From positions 21,174 to 85,173 of IMG/VR virus record IMGVR_UViG_3300047678_000431: a DNA stretch of 64,000 nucleotides. The stretch is one strand, 5' to 3'. Numbering within the stretch: the stretch's first letter is position 1; each line of letters begins with the position of its first letter. A model generated the notes under the pieces. It saw only the letters and a program-made list of their open reading frames with translations. It had not been told where the DNA came from and searched no databases. The translations under genes and the position numbers were made by a program. Shown piece by piece: positions 35,391 to 43,784 of this stretch. This DNA is from a virus.

Positions 35391-36053
35391 ATGAGCTTTC
35401 TTTCGAGCCCGGCATCGTTGCTCGCGCAATTCTATCCGATCGCGCCATTCAATTTCGAAGCGCCGGTCGATCCCGGTGCAAACGTGCCCCCGATGCAGGC
35501 GATCTTACGTGTTGCTTCTGAGCGCCTCGCGCAAATGGAAAGCGACATTCTGCTTCTCCTCTCGCAAATGACGGTACAAGAGGCCGCCGGTCGGTATCTC
35601 GATTTACATGGCGTTCTCTATGGCATCCCGCGCATCATTGCGCCGAATTATGAACTCGATGGTCATTATCGCGCGCGCATTCTTGCCGGAACAAAGAAGC
35701 TCACGATTCCCGCAATTCGCGCCGTCGTGCAATCGTATTATCGGTCGATCTTACCGGCAAATCAGCAACCGACGGTCGACGTGTATGACTTGCAGAGTAA
35801 CCCAACAAAGTCGGCCGCCGCAAATCTCGTCATTTTTCAATTTTGCATCGACGTCGATTTTCAGGTTCTTGCATCAACGGCGTTCTTCTTCGATCGTTCT
35901 TATCTTGATACGAACGATTTTCTTATGGACTCGGGTGCTACGAAAAACACGCCGAGCGACCCGATCCTTGCCGCGATTGTGAACGCGACAAAGGCCGCAA
36001 ACACGGAACCCGTGTGGATTCAACGTTTTCACTTTGTCGATTCATACTCTTAG
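35391..36053 (+). CDS. Baseplate wedge protein (P2 gpI-like)
   Basis: 220 residues after GAGGGG. Directly after J. Contains AAGRYLDLHGVLYGIPRI, typical of gpI/YmfQ-like wedge proteins, followed by HYRARILAGTKKLTIPAI. It connects the baseplate to fibre proteins. Confidence 0.7.
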   Translation: MSFLSSPASLLAQFYPIAPFNFEAPVDPGANVPPMQAILRVASERLAQMESDILLLLSQMTVQEAAGRYLDLHGVLYGIPRIIAPNYELDGHYRARILAGTKKLTIPAIRAVVQSYYRSILPANQQPTVDVYDLQSNPTKSAAANLVIFQFCIDVDFQVLASTAFFFDRSYLDTNDFLMDSGATKNTPSDPILAAIVNATKAANTEPVWIQRFHFVDSYS

Positions 36054-36062
36054 GGGGAGCCG

Positions 36063-37427
36063 ATGCCTGCACTGCGCACGTTTTATCAGTTCGGCATGCA
36101 AGGCCGTTCGCAAGACTGGAACAACGACGGATATAACGTCGGTACCCTTGTCGGCGAAGTTATGGCGGCGTTCGTCGGCGAGACGGAAGTTCGCCCGTCG
36201 GTCAACGCGATCACCGTCGTTCCCGGATCGGGCCTTTCGGTTGTGGTTGGCGGTACCGGTCAAACGGTATTCGTCCGCGATTCAAATGGGAATTTGCAGC
36301 TTGCCGATTATCTCCCGGCGGATACGATCACCCTTGCGGCGGCCGACCCTTCGCAAACACGCATCGACCTTTTGAGTTTCGTCTACCTTGAAGGCGATGG
36401 CGGCGATTTCAATGTCGCATATGAATCGCCATCGGGGACGATAACCCAACCCCCGAATGGTGTCGAGACGCATTACGTCGCGCGGGGCGTTCAAATTACG
36501 TTAACCGAGGGAACGCCCGGGCAACCGGCCCCGGCAACCCCTGCGGGAAGCTACCCGCTCGCACATATTCAAATTCTCGCAAACGCAACATCTCTCACGA
36601 CGGCGAATATCAATGTCGTCGTGCCGACGCTCTCGCAGGCGTTACAGAGTGCCGGGTCCGCATCGAATACGACGTATTCGTCAGTGGATAATTATATCGC
36701 GTTTGACAACGTCGGGCCGAATCAAATCGGCCTGCGACTTGTAAAACCTTATCCAACGTTTTATCAGTCCGACGATGGGTCGATCAAGTTTTCAATAACT
36801 CCGGCAACCGTCACCGAACCCGCGCTCGGTGACCCGATCACCTTACACGCAACGGTCGACCTCGCCGCCGCCACCGCCGCCACGACAATCGGATCGTCGA
36901 GTTCCCTTGCATTTAATGCCGGGGTCGTCTTTTACCGGCAACGCGGCAACGCTGGCACGAATGAAGCGGGGCTTGAACCGGGAACGCCTCTCGCACCGTA
37001 TCCAAGCGGCGGCACGCAGTCGCCGAGCCCCGGCGACGCCTCGATCTCGCCGGTCGGGTGCTTTAATGGTGCCGTCGCGTTTAATTCGTCATATACGGGG
37101 CCGCAAACGATTCAAGCCGAGTTTGTCGTCATGGTCAAACCCGGTGCCGGTGCGCAAACCGTCGGCGGCGCGAATAGTAATAATGCGACGTTAAGCAATG
37201 GAACGTGCGCGGTGTATTTTGACAATACCGCCGTGTCGACGCTCACCGGGCCGACCAATAATACGTTCACGTGGTCCGCAACAATTCCCGATGATGGTCA
37301 TCCGCATATCATCGTTTTTCATATCAACTATAATGGGCCGATCACCGCGCAGTGGAATGTTTGGTTGCCGCTTAGTGCGGGCGGGGGCGTTGACGCAACC
37401 AAGATCGGAATGGTAGGGCCGACATAA
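36063..37427 (+). CDS. Tail fibre/receptor-binding candidate
   Basis: 454 residues after AGGGGGAG. An N-terminal baseplate-attachment-like domain (~1-200) with GSGLSVVVGGTGQTVFVRDSNG is followed by a lectin-like or jelly-roll-like Gly/Thr-rich region. Position after gpI makes it a probable fibre or adhesin. Its stop overlaps the next ATG (TAATG). Confidence 0.65.
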   Translation: MPALRTFYQFGMQGRSQDWNNDGYNVGTLVGEVMAAFVGETEVRPSVNAITVVPGSGLSVVVGGTGQTVFVRDSNGNLQLADYLPADTITLAAADPSQTRIDLLSFVYLEGDGGDFNVAYESPSGTITQPPNGVETHYVARGVQITLTEGTPGQPAPATPAGSYPLAHIQILANATSLTTANINVVVPTLSQALQSAGSASNTTYSSVDNYIAFDNVGPNQIGLRLVKPYPTFYQSDDGSIKFSITPATVTEPALGDPITLHATVDLAAATAATTIGSSSSLAFNAGVVFYRQRGNAGTNEAGLEPGTPLAPYPSGGTQSPSPGDASISPVGCFNGAVAFNSSYTGPQTIQAEFVVMVKPGAGAQTVGGANSNNATLSNGTCAVYFDNTAVSTLTGPTNNTFTWSATIPDDGHPHIIVFHINYNGPITAQWNVWLPLSAGGGVDATKIGMVGPT

Positions 37428-37930
37428 TGACGTTGCAAGAAGAAATCAGCGATCTTGTCGATGATGGAGAAAAGCGCGGTCGCATGTATAGCGATCTCGC
37501 AAAACAATCGCGCGATCTTTATCACGCGACCAAACTTGCATTGAGCGTCGCCGATAATCTCGATATTCCCGGATGGCATATCGAACGTGTGCCGATCCCT
37601 CTCTTCGGGGTCGAAATGCGATTATGCGAGGCGACTGAAGTCGGCGTGAAATACCATTTAAGCCGTGATGAAGCGTATGACATCACGATCGTCGTGCAAC
37701 GTGGTCTTTTGCACGTGGAGTATCCCGACGCAGGCGAAGCCGGTACGTTCGAAATGGATGCTGGCCGCATGTGGTATTTGCCCGCAAATGTCGCGCGAAC
37801 GACCTTCTCCGCAGAAGTGCCGACCACGCTCTTCGCGATACTGTACGGAAGGCCTCAAGATCGTGGAAGAACCGATGCCCCAAAGTGGCCCTTTGTCGCT
37901 GAGCCCTTGGATAGCAGAAAAGATCATTAA
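37427..37930 (+). CDS. Cupin-like hypothetical protein
   Basis: 167 residues. N-terminal helix, then a strand-rich core (VGVKYHLSRDEAYDITIVVQRG, GTFEMDAGRMWYLPAN) that reads like a cupin barrel, though no metal-binding histidine set is complete. Overlaps the next gene by 56 bases. Function unknown. Confidence 0.55.
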   Translation: MTLQEEISDLVDDGEKRGRMYSDLAKQSRDLYHATKLALSVADNLDIPGWHIERVPIPLFGVEMRLCEATEVGVKYHLSRDEAYDITIVVQRGLLHVEYPDAGEAGTFEMDAGRMWYLPANVARTTFSAEVPTTLFAILYGRPQDRGRTDAPKWPFVAEPLDSRKDH

Positions 37931-38237
37931 GCTTTCTGAGGCGACTTCGCAACTTGCGGCGCTGGGGCAAGCGACGAATGAACGGGTGAATTCGAATTCA
38001 AGCCAACTGATAAAGCTCGAATCCGAAATCGACCAACTCGATAATCTCCCCGATCGCGTTAAGGCGCTCGAAGACTATAATGCGGCGGACGTCGCGCGCG
38101 CGAATAAACGCAAAGAAGATCGCGAAGCGCGTCAGTCCGACATTCTCAAAGAATCCGCAAAGGGCCTCGCTACGGCGGCCGGTGGATACCTTGTCGCGCA
38201 ATGGCCGACGATTTACAAATGGTTTATGCATCACTAA
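37875..38237 (+). CDS. XhlA-like coiled-coil protein
   Basis: 120 residues from the ATG after GGAAGA. A long heptad-rich helix (~12-95) is followed by GLATAAGGYLVAQWPTIYKWF, which could sit at a membrane. The arrangement resembles hemolysin XhlA, a lysis-associated membrane protein, and the neighbour is the amidase-like endolysin. Inferred. Confidence 0.5.
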   Translation: MPQSGPLSLSPWIAEKIIKLSEATSQLAALGQATNERVNSNSSQLIKLESEIDQLDNLPDRVKALEDYNAADVARANKRKEDREARQSDILKESAKGLATAAGGYLVAQWPTIYKWFMHH

Positions 38238-38246
38238 GGGGACGAC

Positions 38247-38993
38247 ATGAGTATCATCACCGCGCATTGGTCTGCGACGTCGCCCGATGATTCGGGCGTG
38301 TATCACCGGCTCGGCGATTATCATGCTGAGTTCGGATTGATCAAACCGTTGTCAAACACGGTCTTGACGCATTGCCGAAATGCAGTCCACCCGGCCGATG
38401 TGCCGTGGAGTGATCTTTCACATATCTTCGCGGTTTGGAAGAATTACAATTTCGATACGGCGACATCATACGGGACGTGGATGTGGAATCACGATTTCCG
38501 TGATAATACTCCGAATATTGAAGTCGCCGCGTTGTGTATGGGTGGGTCGGATGTTTGCACGACCGATTTCGGCGCGCATCCGTTTACAAAGGCGCATGCG
38601 TGGATGATGGCCGGTGTCATTGCGCGGATCGCAAAACTCAAAGGCATTGATCCGATGCAATCATTCGAGGCGGTCAATGGGTACATGAACGGGCCGCTCT
38701 TTGCGGTTTCCACGCATGGCGAGCGTGCGTACCAAACGGAGAATATGCAAGTCGAGAACGCCGATCGTGGATACTCCGGGTATCGCGGATACGGCGCGTA
38801 TTCTGCCGACCCCGACATGCGATGGGATCTTGACGTCCTCGACGTTGCCGATCTCAAGGCGCTCGGAAGTTTTCAAACCGCATACGCTGCGACGAAATCT
38901 TCGGCGGCATGGCTACGCAACGCGGCCGCGTCGATTATTCACGCAAACTACACGGCCGACATGTGGGGCCTTGACGTGGCCGTCGCGCGTTAA
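38247..38993 (+). CDS. N-acetylmuramoyl-L-alanine amidase-like endolysin
   Basis: 248 residues with AAGGGGA upstream. Pattern matches amidase/PGRP-like phage endolysins: an ITAHWSA zinc-ligand-like start, the FGAHPFTKAHAWMMAGVIARIAKLKGI block, STHGERA in the position of THAE, and DMRWDLDVLD near the end. It would cleave the amide bond between muramic acid and the stem peptide. No signal peptide. Its stop overlaps the convergent ribbon-helix-helix gene by 4 bases. Confidence 0.6.
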   Translation: MSIITAHWSATSPDDSGVYHRLGDYHAEFGLIKPLSNTVLTHCRNAVHPADVPWSDLSHIFAVWKNYNFDTATSYGTWMWNHDFRDNTPNIEVAALCMGGSDVCTTDFGAHPFTKAHAWMMAGVIARIAKLKGIDPMQSFEAVNGYMNGPLFAVSTHGERAYQTENMQVENADRGYSGYRGYGAYSADPDMRWDLDVLDVADLKALGSFQTAYAATKSSAAWLRNAAASIIHANYTADMWGLDVAVAR

Positions 38994-39268
38994 ACCTTCG
39001 AGCGATGATTCGCGAGCATGTCTGTGATGGCGTGCTCGATGAGTGTTTGCTTCTTTACCCCGGTCCGTTTGTAGAGGGCATCAAGCTCGAGCCAAACGGA
39101 TTCACTCAAACGCACGGACATGGGTACGGTGGCTTTTGGCCCCGTGCTTGTTTGCGTGCGTGCGTGCGTGCGTTCTTGTATGTGTGTTTTCGGACTCGTG
39201 GCGAGGTCTTCTAACGAGACAGCGCCGCTTGAGTTCTGGGCATGTTGACGGGACGCACGCGCGCTCAT
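38990..39268 (-). CDS. Ribbon-helix-helix DNA-binding protein
   Basis: 92 residues. The C-terminal half is a clear RHH domain: VPMSVRLSESVWLELDALY followed by VKKQTLIEHAITDML. The N-terminal half is low complexity and includes QERTHARTQT encoded by TGCG-tract element b, so the start may be later. It begins in a 4-base overlap with the AAA+ gene. A regulator of this pair is a fair inference. Confidence 0.7.
   Translation of the reverse strand: MSARASRQHAQNSSGAVSLEDLATSPKTHIQERTHARTQTSTGPKATVPMSVRLSESVWLELDALYKRTGVKKQTLIEHAITDMLANHRSKV
39142..39190 (-). repeat. TGCG-tract element b
   Basis: Long TGCG tract inside the 5' part of the RHH gene. Positions 39149-39178 are identical, on the opposite strand, to 57446-57475 in the terminase small subunit gene. 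Confidence 0.75.
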
Positions 39269-40131
39269 GGTGTTTCTCCGTGCCCGAGGGCGTGAGCGGC
39301 ACGGGTGACGTGCCGGATGTGAATGCGGGTCGACTCAAGATCGGCCGCGTAGGACATGGCTCGGTTCGCGATCGTACATGCAATACGCGGCACGCCTCGC
39401 GAATATTCGTAGAGTAAGGCGATTGCGCCATCGTCGAAAAGGTTCTTCTTCGCCCCGGCGACTTTAAGCCGGTGCGCAATCATTTCTTCAAGGTCGTGAG
39501 CATCGAGGCGACTGAGTTGCGTGTGCATCGTCAAACGCGAATGAAACGCGGCATTGCCTTTGAGCACGTCGATCATTTCGGGATTCTGTCCGAACAGAAG
39601 AATTTGCACAAGCGGTCGGTCGACGGCGGTCATGTTACAAATCGACAAAAGCGCGTGAATGCCGGTCGGTCGTAAGAGATGCGCGTCGTCGAGTAAGATC
39701 ACGACGGTATCGCCTTGCTCATGCTGCCGCCACGCTTCGGCCTCGAGCTTGCGTAGGGACGTTTCACTTTTTGCCCGCTCGCGCGTTTCAATCCCGAGAT
39801 CGCGATTGATTTCGAGATGTATTTGCGCCTCGGTTTGCCGGGCGCCGCCGGGAACCCGGTAGAGTGACGCAACAGAATTGCGCTCCCCTGCTTCGCGGGC
39901 GAACAGCGATGCGAGCGTCGTTTTGCCTGTACCGATTTCGCCTGAAATACAGGCGATACCGAGGCGTCCGTTTATGACGTCGCGGCCGTGCTCGAGCGCC
40001 TCGCGCATCGAGCTTGTCACGTATGCGAATTTCGCATGCGGTGAAATCCGAAACGGATACTCTTTGAGATCGAACCATGTGGCGTAGGGCGAGAGCGTTT
40101 CCTCGCAGGGGGTCGTTTTGAATGTATCCAT
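39265..40131 (-). CDS. AAA+ ATPase, ExeA/TnsC-like
   Basis: 288 residues from the ATG after GGAG. The longer frame only adds repeat-encoded residues. Opens with PYATWFDLKEYPFRISPH as in ExeA-like AAA_22 ATPases. Walker A is GEIGTGKTT, Walker B is VVILLDDAH, with a sensor-like ILLFGQNPEM. The C-terminal region has SRGVPRIACTIANRA. Family members drive DNA transposition targeting or secretion-related remodelling. Paired with an RHH protein and divergent from a membrane protein. The phage role is unknown. Confidence 0.8.
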   Translation of the reverse strand: MDTFKTTPCEETLSPYATWFDLKEYPFRISPHAKFAYVTSSMREALEHGRDVINGRLGIACISGEIGTGKTTLASLFAREAGERNSVASLYRVPGGARQTEAQIHLEINRDLGIETRERAKSETSLRKLEAEAWRQHEQGDTVVILLDDAHLLRPTGIHALLSICNMTAVDRPLVQILLFGQNPEMIDVLKGNAAFHSRLTMHTQLSRLDAHDLEEMIAHRLKVAGAKKNLFDDGAIALLYEYSRGVPRIACTIANRAMSYAADLESTRIHIRHVTRAAHALGHGETP

Positions 40132-40138
40132 CTTCTCC

Positions 40139-40182
40139 GCTTGCGTGCGTGCATTCGTGTATGCGTGCGTGCGTCTCTTTTT
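40139..40182 (+). repeat. TGCG-tract element c
   Basis: Two TGCG runs separated by CATTCGTGTA in the 74-base divergent gap between the AAA+ gene and the membrane protein gene. Closely resembles element a. Its place fits an operator for both genes. Confidence 0.7.
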
Positions 40183-40205
40183 CCTCAAAGTAAGGAGTCC
40201 TCGTT

Positions 40206-40577
40206 ATGAACGCGACCACATCGCAGGCCCTCGGGTTCTCGCTCAATTTCGTCATCGGTATCGTCGTCGGCGCGCTTGCGTCAAAGTTCACGCCGATCGC
40301 AAAAACGCAAGGCGCAATCGTCGGCAATGAAGTCGGAACGGTCGTCGTCAATTCGGTCAATGCGGATATGGCGCCCGAATTGCGCCCGGCGGTTCTCGCG
40401 GAATTGAAGTCGATCGCGACGACCCTTGAGGCGAAGTCGCAAACCGTCGCGCAAACAGCCTCGCAGATTCTCACGAAGGTCGCCCCCTCGATTCCAACGG
40501 CGACTTCGGATCAGATTGCGCAAGTGCTTGCCGATTTCGTACTCACCTTTGAGGCCGGGTTCATCGCCGAACTCTAA
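40206..40577 (+). CDS. Membrane-anchored helical protein
   Basis: 123 residues with TAAGGAG upstream. A hydrophobic segment at ~8-27 (ALGFSLNFVIGIVVGALAS) anchors it, then a long Ala-rich amphipathic helix region. Near the amidase, so a lysis or envelope role is possible. No family recognised. Confidence 0.65.
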   Translation: MNATTSQALGFSLNFVIGIVVGALASKFTPIAKTQGAIVGNEVGTVVVNSVNADMAPELRPAVLAELKSIATTLEAKSQTVAQTASQILTKVAPSIPTATSDQIAQVLADFVLTFEAGFIAEL

Positions 40578-40621
40578 ACGCACGCATGCATGAAAGCAAG
40601 AACGCACGCATGCATACACAC
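40577..40621 (-). repeat. TGCG-tract element d
   Basis: Two direct copies of AACGCACGCATGCAT separated by GAAAGCAAG, immediately after a stop codon. In the opposite orientation to elements a and c. Confidence 0.7.
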
Positions 40622-40751
40622 CCTAAAGTTCGTTTCTCGGGCGCCGATAGAGAGGTATCGCCGTTTTCCGCACGATGCACGTTCCGTACTGACGCGCTTC
40701 GTGCGCAGAAGCGAGCGGCGATCCATGAGCGGCGCACGGAAGCGTAGCACT
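40622..40751. other. Non-coding stretch before tandem terminators
   Basis: Part of a 402-base gap (40578-40979). No ORF with a ribosome-binding site and no tRNA-like fold was found. It has GC-rich self-complementary patches such as GCGCTTCGTGCGC. It may be an untranslated leader or a short RNA, but nothing proves that. Confidence 0.3.
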
Positions 40752-40800
40752 GCCCGCCTGTTTTCTCTCTCCGTGGGAACAGGCGGGCGTTCTTTCTTTT
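40752..40800 (+). terminator. First of two tandem terminators
   Basis: An 11-bp stem (GCCCGCCTGTT with AACAGGCGGGC) and a 15-base loop, followed by GTTCTTTCTTTT. Confidence 0.8.
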
Positions 40801-40850
40801 GAGCCGTGAGAAAACGCGTGATGACGTTGTTTTCTCACGGCTCTTTTTTT
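40801..40850 (+). terminator. Second tandem terminator
   Basis: A 15-bp perfect stem (GAGCCGTGAGAAAAC with its complement) and a 13-base loop, followed by eight T residues. One of the strongest intrinsic terminators in the window. It insulates the tail/lysis region from the replication operon. Confidence 0.9.
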
Positions 40851-40893
40851 GTCTCTTCCGCCTTGATTTTCCGGGGTTTTTCGTGCAAATGGG

Positions 40894-40922
40894 TTGATCT
40901 TACGTCATATGTTTGTTATACT
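40894..40922 (+). promoter_or_regulatory. Sigma70-type promoter of the recombination/replication operon
   Basis: TTGATC, a 17-base spacer, then TATACT preceded by TG at the extended position. It lies just after two terminators and 58 bases before recT, so host RNA polymerase very likely starts the early operon here. Confidence 0.75.
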
Positions 40923-40979
40923 TTACAAAGCCGATGGTTATAGGGTTTTCCATTGGTTTTCGGAAGGGAATTTTCACAC

Positions 40980-42326
40980 GTGGCGATCTCAGAACTTAAA
41001 GCCGTATCCGCGAAATCAGCGTGGGATCAAGCGGTTGCGTGGAAGGCCTCGGCGCCTCCGCAACTGCTTGCGCGATTCATCGAAAAGGCGACCGACGGAA
41101 AGGTCAAAGGCGATCAGCTTTTGCAACTTTTGGCCGAATATTTTCGGCTCGGTATAGCGCCCGAAACGCATTTCATCGTCGGCAATCTACGCGGGAAAGA
41201 CGAGAAGGCAAAGCTCGTCATCACGATCACGCTCAATGCGATGCTCGTGCTCGCCGAGCGCGATCCGAATTTCGGGTCGATTCAAGATGGCGAAGTCGAA
41301 TTTGAATCCGACGGCCTTGCGCCGAAATGGGCGACCGCCTACGTCCGGCGGAAAGACATCGCCGAGCCGTTTGTCGCTCGGTTGCTTTATCGCGAATATG
41401 TCGGCAAAGATTTCAACGGCAAAGTCTCCGGCGTGTGGCGTGACAAGCCCGTCTCGATGCTGTGCAAATGCGCCAAGGCGGCCGCGTTGCGTCTCGCGTA
41501 TCCGACGGCGCTCGCCGGAATCTTCATCCCCGAAGAACTCGAACGCGAGGCCGTCGACGCGGTGGATATGATCCGCGATACCTTCGCGCGCCACGAACAC
41601 GCGGGCGCCGTGGTCAACACGGGAACGGGTGAAGTCATCAAACGGGCCGAGGCCGTGCCGTCCGCGCAATCCGAAAAACCGCCAGTAGAAACGCCGAAGG
41701 ATTCTGATCCGGTACAAACACCCGCCGAGGCGGCAAAACCCGCGCCATCGCCAAAGGACGCGCCGGAAACGGCACCTGCGAAGCCTGCCGTGCCCCTGGT
41801 TTTCCGAGGCATCGACTCGCAAGATATGCGCGGCCCGCTTATCCGTAAGGCATACGAGCTAATGGGCGTGCCGATTGCCAAACAATCGCACGAGCAACAT
41901 CTAGCGGTCATCCGCCAGGTTTCGCACGCGATCGGTCGTCCCGATGGGGCGGTCCCGACAGAATGGGCGGATTTTGAACTCGCCGAGCTTCGCAAGTATG
42001 TCGATTACCGGACCAAAGCGCAATCTGCGATCGCGGCCGATTCGGTCAAGTCTGCGGAAGAACCGCCGAAAACCGAATCACGCTCAAAAACGCAATCTCG
42101 CCGCGACCCGCACGCAATGACGGCCGTGATGGCGCAGATGATCGAGCGCGACACGGAGATTTACGGCCTCGATGAACACACGATCGCCAATATGTGCAAA
42201 GATATATCAAATGGCGCCCTCTCCGATTGGCGAGAATTCTCTCGCGAGCAGGCGGCGCATCTTTTGGACACGATCCGCGCCTTCGCCGAATCGCGCGGTC
42301 TACAGAACAACCGACGGACGGGGTGA
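40980..42326 (+). CDS. RecT/Bet-family recombinase with long C-terminal extension
   Basis: 448 residues from the GTG after GGAAGGG (a TTG at 40953 is the alternative). Residues ~45-190 match RecT/Bet: YFRLGIAPETHFIVG, KLVITITLNAMLVLAERDP, AEPFVARLLYREYVGKDF, then KPVSMLCKCAKAAALRLAYP. A Pro/Lys/Ala-rich linker (~215-275) leads to an extra C-terminal region (~280-448) absent from short RecT proteins. It anneals single strands for recombination. SSB and RusA-like proteins are encoded elsewhere in the window. No partner exonuclease is adjacent. Confidence 0.85.
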   Translation: MAISELKAVSAKSAWDQAVAWKASAPPQLLARFIEKATDGKVKGDQLLQLLAEYFRLGIAPETHFIVGNLRGKDEKAKLVITITLNAMLVLAERDPNFGSIQDGEVEFESDGLAPKWATAYVRRKDIAEPFVARLLYREYVGKDFNGKVSGVWRDKPVSMLCKCAKAAALRLAYPTALAGIFIPEELEREAVDAVDMIRDTFARHEHAGAVVNTGTGEVIKRAEAVPSAQSEKPPVETPKDSDPVQTPAEAAKPAPSPKDAPETAPAKPAVPLVFRGIDSQDMRGPLIRKAYELMGVPIAKQSHEQHLAVIRQVSHAIGRPDGAVPTEWADFELAELRKYVDYRTKAQSAIAADSVKSAEEPPKTESRSKTQSRRDPHAMTAVMAQMIERDTEIYGLDEHTIANMCKDISNGALSDWREFSREQAAHLLDTIRAFAESRGLQNNRRTG

Positions 42327-42642
42327 TCGCCACGATCTAACCCTTCCCGGCCGTCGGTCAGCAAAGGCGTACTCTCTTCAAAGGGTGCGTTTTTTGCCAT
42401 CTGCGGGAAACTTTCTTCCCCGAAAGTCTTGCCGAAATCAACCCTTTTGCGTTACGATTGCGCGTACACGTCCCAATCCAGGCAAAACAAAAGACCCCGG
42501 TGTACCAAGCCGGAGTCTTTTGCGGAAAACGTTGCTCCCTCTGGCGATTCGAAGCCGAAATTCTTCGAACCGTTGCCGAGAGCGATGGAGCCCGGAACCG
42601 GGACAAACAATCATCCATATAGCTTTTTTCGAGGAAACCCAT
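42327..42642. other. Non-coding region between recT and replication genes
   Basis: A 316-base gap. It contains a bidirectional hairpin (next entry) and a promoter-like TTGCCG, 18-base spacer, TACGAT at 42429-42458 upstream of the hairpin. The rest shows no ORF with a ribosome-binding site. It could hold a leader or a short regulated RNA. Confidence 0.4.
42488..42522. terminator. Bidirectional terminator
   Basis: CAAAAGAC pairs with GTCTTTTG and an inner CCGG with CCGG around a short loop. The T-rich arm is present on both strands. Confidence 0.65.
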
Positions 42643-42786
42643 ATGATCGTTCGCCGTCGGCGCAGCGTCGCCGCTGCATTACCCGAGCGCCATCTACAAG
42701 ATACCATTTCGAGGCGCCGGACGCAAGAACTTTACAAAAATTTGCGCCTCCCCGCCCGGCAAGTAACCGGAGGGTCGCAGGCATGA
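42643..42786 (+). CDS. Small basic protein coupled to the replication initiator
   Basis: 47 residues with GAGGAAA upstream and a stop that overlaps the initiator ATG (ATGA). Very rich in Arg (RRRRS and SRRR). It may be a true small DNA-binding protein or a leader peptide that regulates initiator translation. The coupling is clear, the function is not. Confidence 0.5.
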   Translation: MIVRRRRSVAAALPERHLQDTISRRRTQELYKNLRLPARQVTGGSQA

Positions 42787-43784
42787 GCTACGGGACCTAT
42801 ACGGCCGCGATGCTTTCCATCGAACCGGCCGAAGCGCGACACATGGCGTTCACGCTCAATTTGTTCCGCAATCTTGAGACGGGGGAATGCTGGCCCTCTC
42901 AAGAGACGCTTGCCAAAACGGCCGCAATGCACCCCGCAAATGTGCGTCGGGCATTGCGGTCGCTTGAACATCAAAGAATCATCAAACGCGTCGGCGTGAG
43001 CAAATCTCGGACGACGATCTATGTGATCGACCCGATTTTTATTCATAGCCCCGGAACGCAAAGCCCCTCGATTGCCGCCTCGATCGAGACGGCTTCTCGC
43101 AAGCTTACGACTAAGAAGAAGACCCGATCACACCGATCGGTTGACCCGATCACACCGATCGGTTCAACCCGATCACACGGATCGGTATATACCGATCACA
43201 CGGATCGACAACAAGACGATAGACAAGACGATATGACAAGACGAAAGACAACCGGAGTTTTTGTCGCGGCGAAATCAGACGAGGCCGCCGTCGGAGACGT
43301 CGTCTCGTCGGTCGAAGAGATTGCGACAAAAGTCAAAAAAATCGCGAAGAAGAAACCCGAACGGACGTATCACCCCGAGGCATTCGGGATCGTCGATTTT
43401 TTTGCGACCCTTCGCGCCGAGCTTTTGCCGACGGCCGCCGTCGACCAAAAGTTTCGCTTCGCAACGCGCACCGTCGCCGACCGATTGCTCAAACGCGCCT
43501 CGGTCGCCGAGGTCAAGCAACGCATCTTGCGCATGCGGGCGAATATCCCGGATTCAAAGCCGAATCTTTTCGCGAGCCTTGCGCAACTCGAACACCAATG
43601 GGACCGGTGGGGGCCGGGCCGGGAAGAGGCCGCCCGCCTCGCCGGTTTTCAGGCCAAGCTTCCCGAGATCGCGCCGGTCGTCGCATCGGTTCCCGACGAC
43701 GTCCTTGCCGAGATTCGCGAGCGTAAGGCGGCAATGTGGTCGAGTGATCGGAAATCCGAGGCATCGAAGGCGGTGGCGGCGTAA
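42783..43784 (+). CDS. Replication initiator with winged-helix domain (lambda O-like)
   Basis: 333 residues after GGAGGG. N-terminal winged helix (~10-95): FTLNLFRNLETGECWPSQETLA, MHPANVRRALRSLEHQRII, as in helix_turn_helix_36 replication proteins. A low-complexity linker (~110-160) is encoded by the iterons. A C-terminal helical region (~195-333) probably contacts the helicase loader. It is followed by a DnaC-like gene in a TAATG overlap, the lambda O-P order. It likely binds the iterons in its own gene and recruits host helicase. Confidence 0.75.
   Translation: MSYGTYTAAMLSIEPAEARHMAFTLNLFRNLETGECWPSQETLAKTAAMHPANVRRALRSLEHQRIIKRVGVSKSRTTIYVIDPIFIHSPGTQSPSIAASIETASRKLTTKKKTRSHRSVDPITPIGSTRSHGSVYTDHTDRQQDDRQDDMTRRKTTGVFVAAKSDEAAVGDVVSSVEEIATKVKKIAKKKPERTYHPEAFGIVDFFATLRAELLPTAAVDQKFRFATRTVADRLLKRASVAEVKQRILRMRANIPDSKPNLFASLAQLEHQWDRWGPGREEAARLAGFQAKLPEIAPVVASVPDDVLAEIRERKAAMWSSDRKSEASKAVAA
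43123..43208 (+). repeat. Four iterons inside the initiator gene, candidate origin
   Basis: Four copies of CGATCACAC[C/G]GATCG begin at 43125, 43147, 43170 and 43193, spaced 22-23 bp, each with an inner dyad and two GATC sites. The first two copies are nearly identical over 20 bases. Direct repeats of this spacing in an initiator gene are the hallmark of a lambda-like origin. Confidence 0.75.
43209..43249 (+). repeat. Three ACAAGACGA repeats next to the iterons
   Basis: ACAAGACGA occurs three times in 40 bases (from 43210), with AT-richer spacers (TAG, TATG). It lies directly downstream of the iterons, where a DNA-unwinding element is expected. Confidence 0.6.

Noticed and set aside
36829-37194. 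Pro/Arg-rich plus-strand ORF in the fibre gene
   Set aside because: Out-of-frame shadow of the fibre protein with no initiation signal.
39102-39479. ORF rich in THARTHAR-like repeats on the minus strand
   Set aside because: It is the out-of-frame reading of TGCG element b and overlaps the AAA+ and RHH genes, which have clear domains.
43123-43208. Possible CRISPR array
   Set aside because: The 22-23 bp periodic repeats have no unique spacers, lie in a coding frame and fit iterons.
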